Below are positions 35,345 through 36,392 of a DNA stretch of 36,392 nt, piece by piece; positions within the stretch are counted from its first letter, which is position 1; each line of letters begins with the position of its first letter. The DNA comes from Caulobacteraceae bacterium. Lineage in GTDB: Bacteria > Pseudomonadota > Alphaproteobacteria > Caulobacterales > Caulobacteraceae. The notes under the pieces were generated by a model. That model saw nothing but the letters and a program-made list of their open reading frames with translations, made no database searches and was not told the DNA's origin. The translations under genes and the position numbers were made by a program. The DNA lies in contig JANXUA010000051.1 in the NCBI GenBank assembly GCA_025352085.1, forward strand, positions 1-36,392, written 5' to 3'.

Positions 35345-35795
35345 CGCCGAAGGCTTGGCGCCCGTCGCGACGCGGCGCCCGTGGTTCTTTCCAGCGCTCC
35401 TTGAGCGCGCCATCCGCTATGGTGGCGTCGGCGTTGTCATCTCGGTGCTGTACAGCCTCTGCGTCATCGCCATCGTGCAGTTCCTGCGTCCGATCAGCCC
35501 GACGATAGCCAGCGTCCTGGCCTTCATCGCTATCACGCCGGTGGCCTATCTCGCACATCGCCGGATCACCTTTGCGGATCGTCCGTACGATAAGCTGCAA
35601 CCGCTGCGCTTTGCGTTTTCTACCACTGCGTCATTCGTCATCGCCGTGGGAGGCATGTATTGGATCACCGTCATCGCCGGTCGCAGCTACCTGCTCGGCA
35701 TCGCTTGGAATTGGTTGATAATCCCGGCGATGAATTTTCTTGCCTACCTGCTCTGGGTTTTCCGCGCCGCGCGAACAAAAGGGCGAACCGCGTGA
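35334..35795 (+). CDS. GtrA-like membrane protein
   Basis: A 153-residue protein starting at TTG 35334, inside the end of asnB, with AGAGG six bases before. Four hydrophobic helices are visible, at about residues 26-55, 58-75, 92-115 and 120-142. YGGVGVVISVLYSL, NFLAYLLWVF and the RRITFADRP loop fit the GtrA family. GtrA proteins are proposed to flip polyprenyl-phosphate sugars made by GtrB. The matching GtrB-like enzyme is encoded upstream, with asnB between them. Confidence 0.82.
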   Translation: MPPDAEGLAPVATRRPWFFPALLERAIRYGGVGVVISVLYSLCVIAIVQFLRPISPTIASVLAFIAITPVAYLAHRRITFADRPYDKLQPLRFAFSTTASFVIAVGGMYWITVIAGRSYLLGIAWNWLIIPAMNFLAYLLWVFRAARTKGRTA

Positions 35796-35835
35796 CCCCG
35801 GTCGTCCGTGCCGCCTCCGCGCCAGGCATTCCGGC

Positions 35836-36392
35836 ATGAGCGATGTCTATGTCTATGACGCCGCCTTCCAGAACATGGCGGCGACCGGATCGGCCTATGC
35901 CGCCCGTCGCATCGTTTCGGCCGTCCGCACGATTCTGGAGGTAAAAAGCGTCCTGGACGTCGGTTGCGCGCGCGGAACCTGGTTGCGGGAATGGCGAGCG
36001 CAAGAGGTCCATGACATTCTCGGCGTCGATGGCGACTATGTGGACCGCGGCAAACTTGAGATCGATCCGAAGTGTTTCGTCGTCCGTGACCTGGCGGCGC
36101 CGTTCAGTCTTGGACGCCGCTTCGACGTCGCGCAGAGTCTGGAGGTCGCCGAGCACCTGCCGCCGGCGCGCGCCGAGTCGTTCGTCGCAGATCTCGTCGC
36201 CCATGCGCCGGTCGTGCTGTTTTCCGCCGCACCGCCAGGTCAGGGTGGTGAAAATCACTTGAACGAACAGGCTGGCGACTACTGGCAGAAAATTTTTCTC
36301 GGCCACGATTTCGTCGCCATTGACTGCCTTAGGCCACTACTGGAGAGAGAAAATAGCATTCCGTCGTGGTATAGATACAATCTTTTTCTCTA
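35836..36392 (+). CDS. SAM-dependent class I methyltransferase (partial, C-terminus outside window)
   Basis: From ATG 35836 the frame runs off the window end after about 185 residues. The SAM-binding loop is SVLDVGCARGTWLREW (38-53), and a second acidic position follows in ILGVDGDYVDR. DVAQSLEVAEHLPP corresponds to motif IV/post-I of small-molecule and glycan methyltransferases. Placement after asnB and the GtrA-like gene suggests O-methylation of a surface sugar, but the acceptor is unknown. Confidence 0.8.
   Translation, partial: MSDVYVYDAAFQNMAATGSAYAARRIVSAVRTILEVKSVLDVGCARGTWLREWRAQEVHDILGVDGDYVDRGKLEIDPKCFVVRDLAAPFSLGRRFDVAQSLEVAEHLPPARAESFVADLVAHAPVVLFSAAPPGQGGENHLNEQAGDYWQKIFLGHDFVAIDCLRPLLERENSIPSWYRYNLFL

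Noticed and set aside
1-36392. CRISPR arrays, insertion sequences and phage genes
   Set aside because: No regularly spaced repeats, transposase or integrase-like frames were found by reading.

Overview
The window is GC-rich, densely coded chromosome from an alphaproteobacterium, most likely Caulobacterales (Caulobacter/Phenylobacterium-like). This rests on the S10-spc-alpha ribosomal protein arrangement ending secY-adk-rpsM-rpsK-rpoA-rplQ, the short adenylate kinase, the C-terminal tails on S3 and L3, and the sequence flavour of the proteins; no rRNA is present to confirm it.

Left part (1-11.2 kb). A minus-strand sulfate/thiosulfate import operon runs sbp-cysT-cysW-cysA and continues into an OprO/OprP-type porin cut by the window start. 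Divergent from it are an FAD/NAD(P)-binding oxidoreductase and a secreted DUF2147 protein. Next comes a minus-strand set: serB, a HAD phosphatase, a hybrid histidine kinase without a recognisable sensor domain, a 26-residue membrane peptide, kdpF, and a striking in-frame fusion of the first ~42 residues of KdpA to nearly all of the response regulator KdpE. The rest of kdpA and all of kdpB, kdpC and kdpD are absent, while a KdpE-box-like direct repeat is kept upstream.

Middle part (11.2-15.4 kb). Two adjacent palindromic repeats precede an amidohydrolase and an AMP-forming acyl-CoA synthetase. Then comes a divergent pair, an ArsR-type regulator and a NIPSNAP-family protein, with a clear inverted-repeat operator between them. 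A bidirectional terminator separates this from the ribosomal operon.

Ribosomal block (15.4-30.4 kb, minus strand). From its 5' end: rpsJ, rplC, rplD, rplW, rplB, rpsS, rplV, rpsC, rplP, rpmC, rpsQ, rplN, rplX, rplE, rpsN, rpsH, rplF, rplR, rpsE, rpmD, rplO, secY, adk; then an intervening helix-turn-helix regulator gene; then rpsM, rpsK, rpoA, rplQ. A strong sigma-70-type promoter sits just before rpsM, so the alpha part can be transcribed independently of the inserted regulator. No tuf gene lies directly upstream of rpsJ.

Right part (30.8-36.4 kb, plus strand). A TonB-like proline-rich envelope protein and a secreted DUF3617-like protein are followed by a surface-glycan cluster: a GtrB-like polyprenyl-phosphate glycosyltransferase, an AsnB-type amidotransferase, a GtrA-like membrane protein and a SAM methyltransferase cut by the window end. 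No tRNA, rRNA, insertion sequence or CRISPR array was recognised. The best candidate for something undescribed is the membrane-anchored KdpA-KdpE chimera in a collapsed kdp locus.
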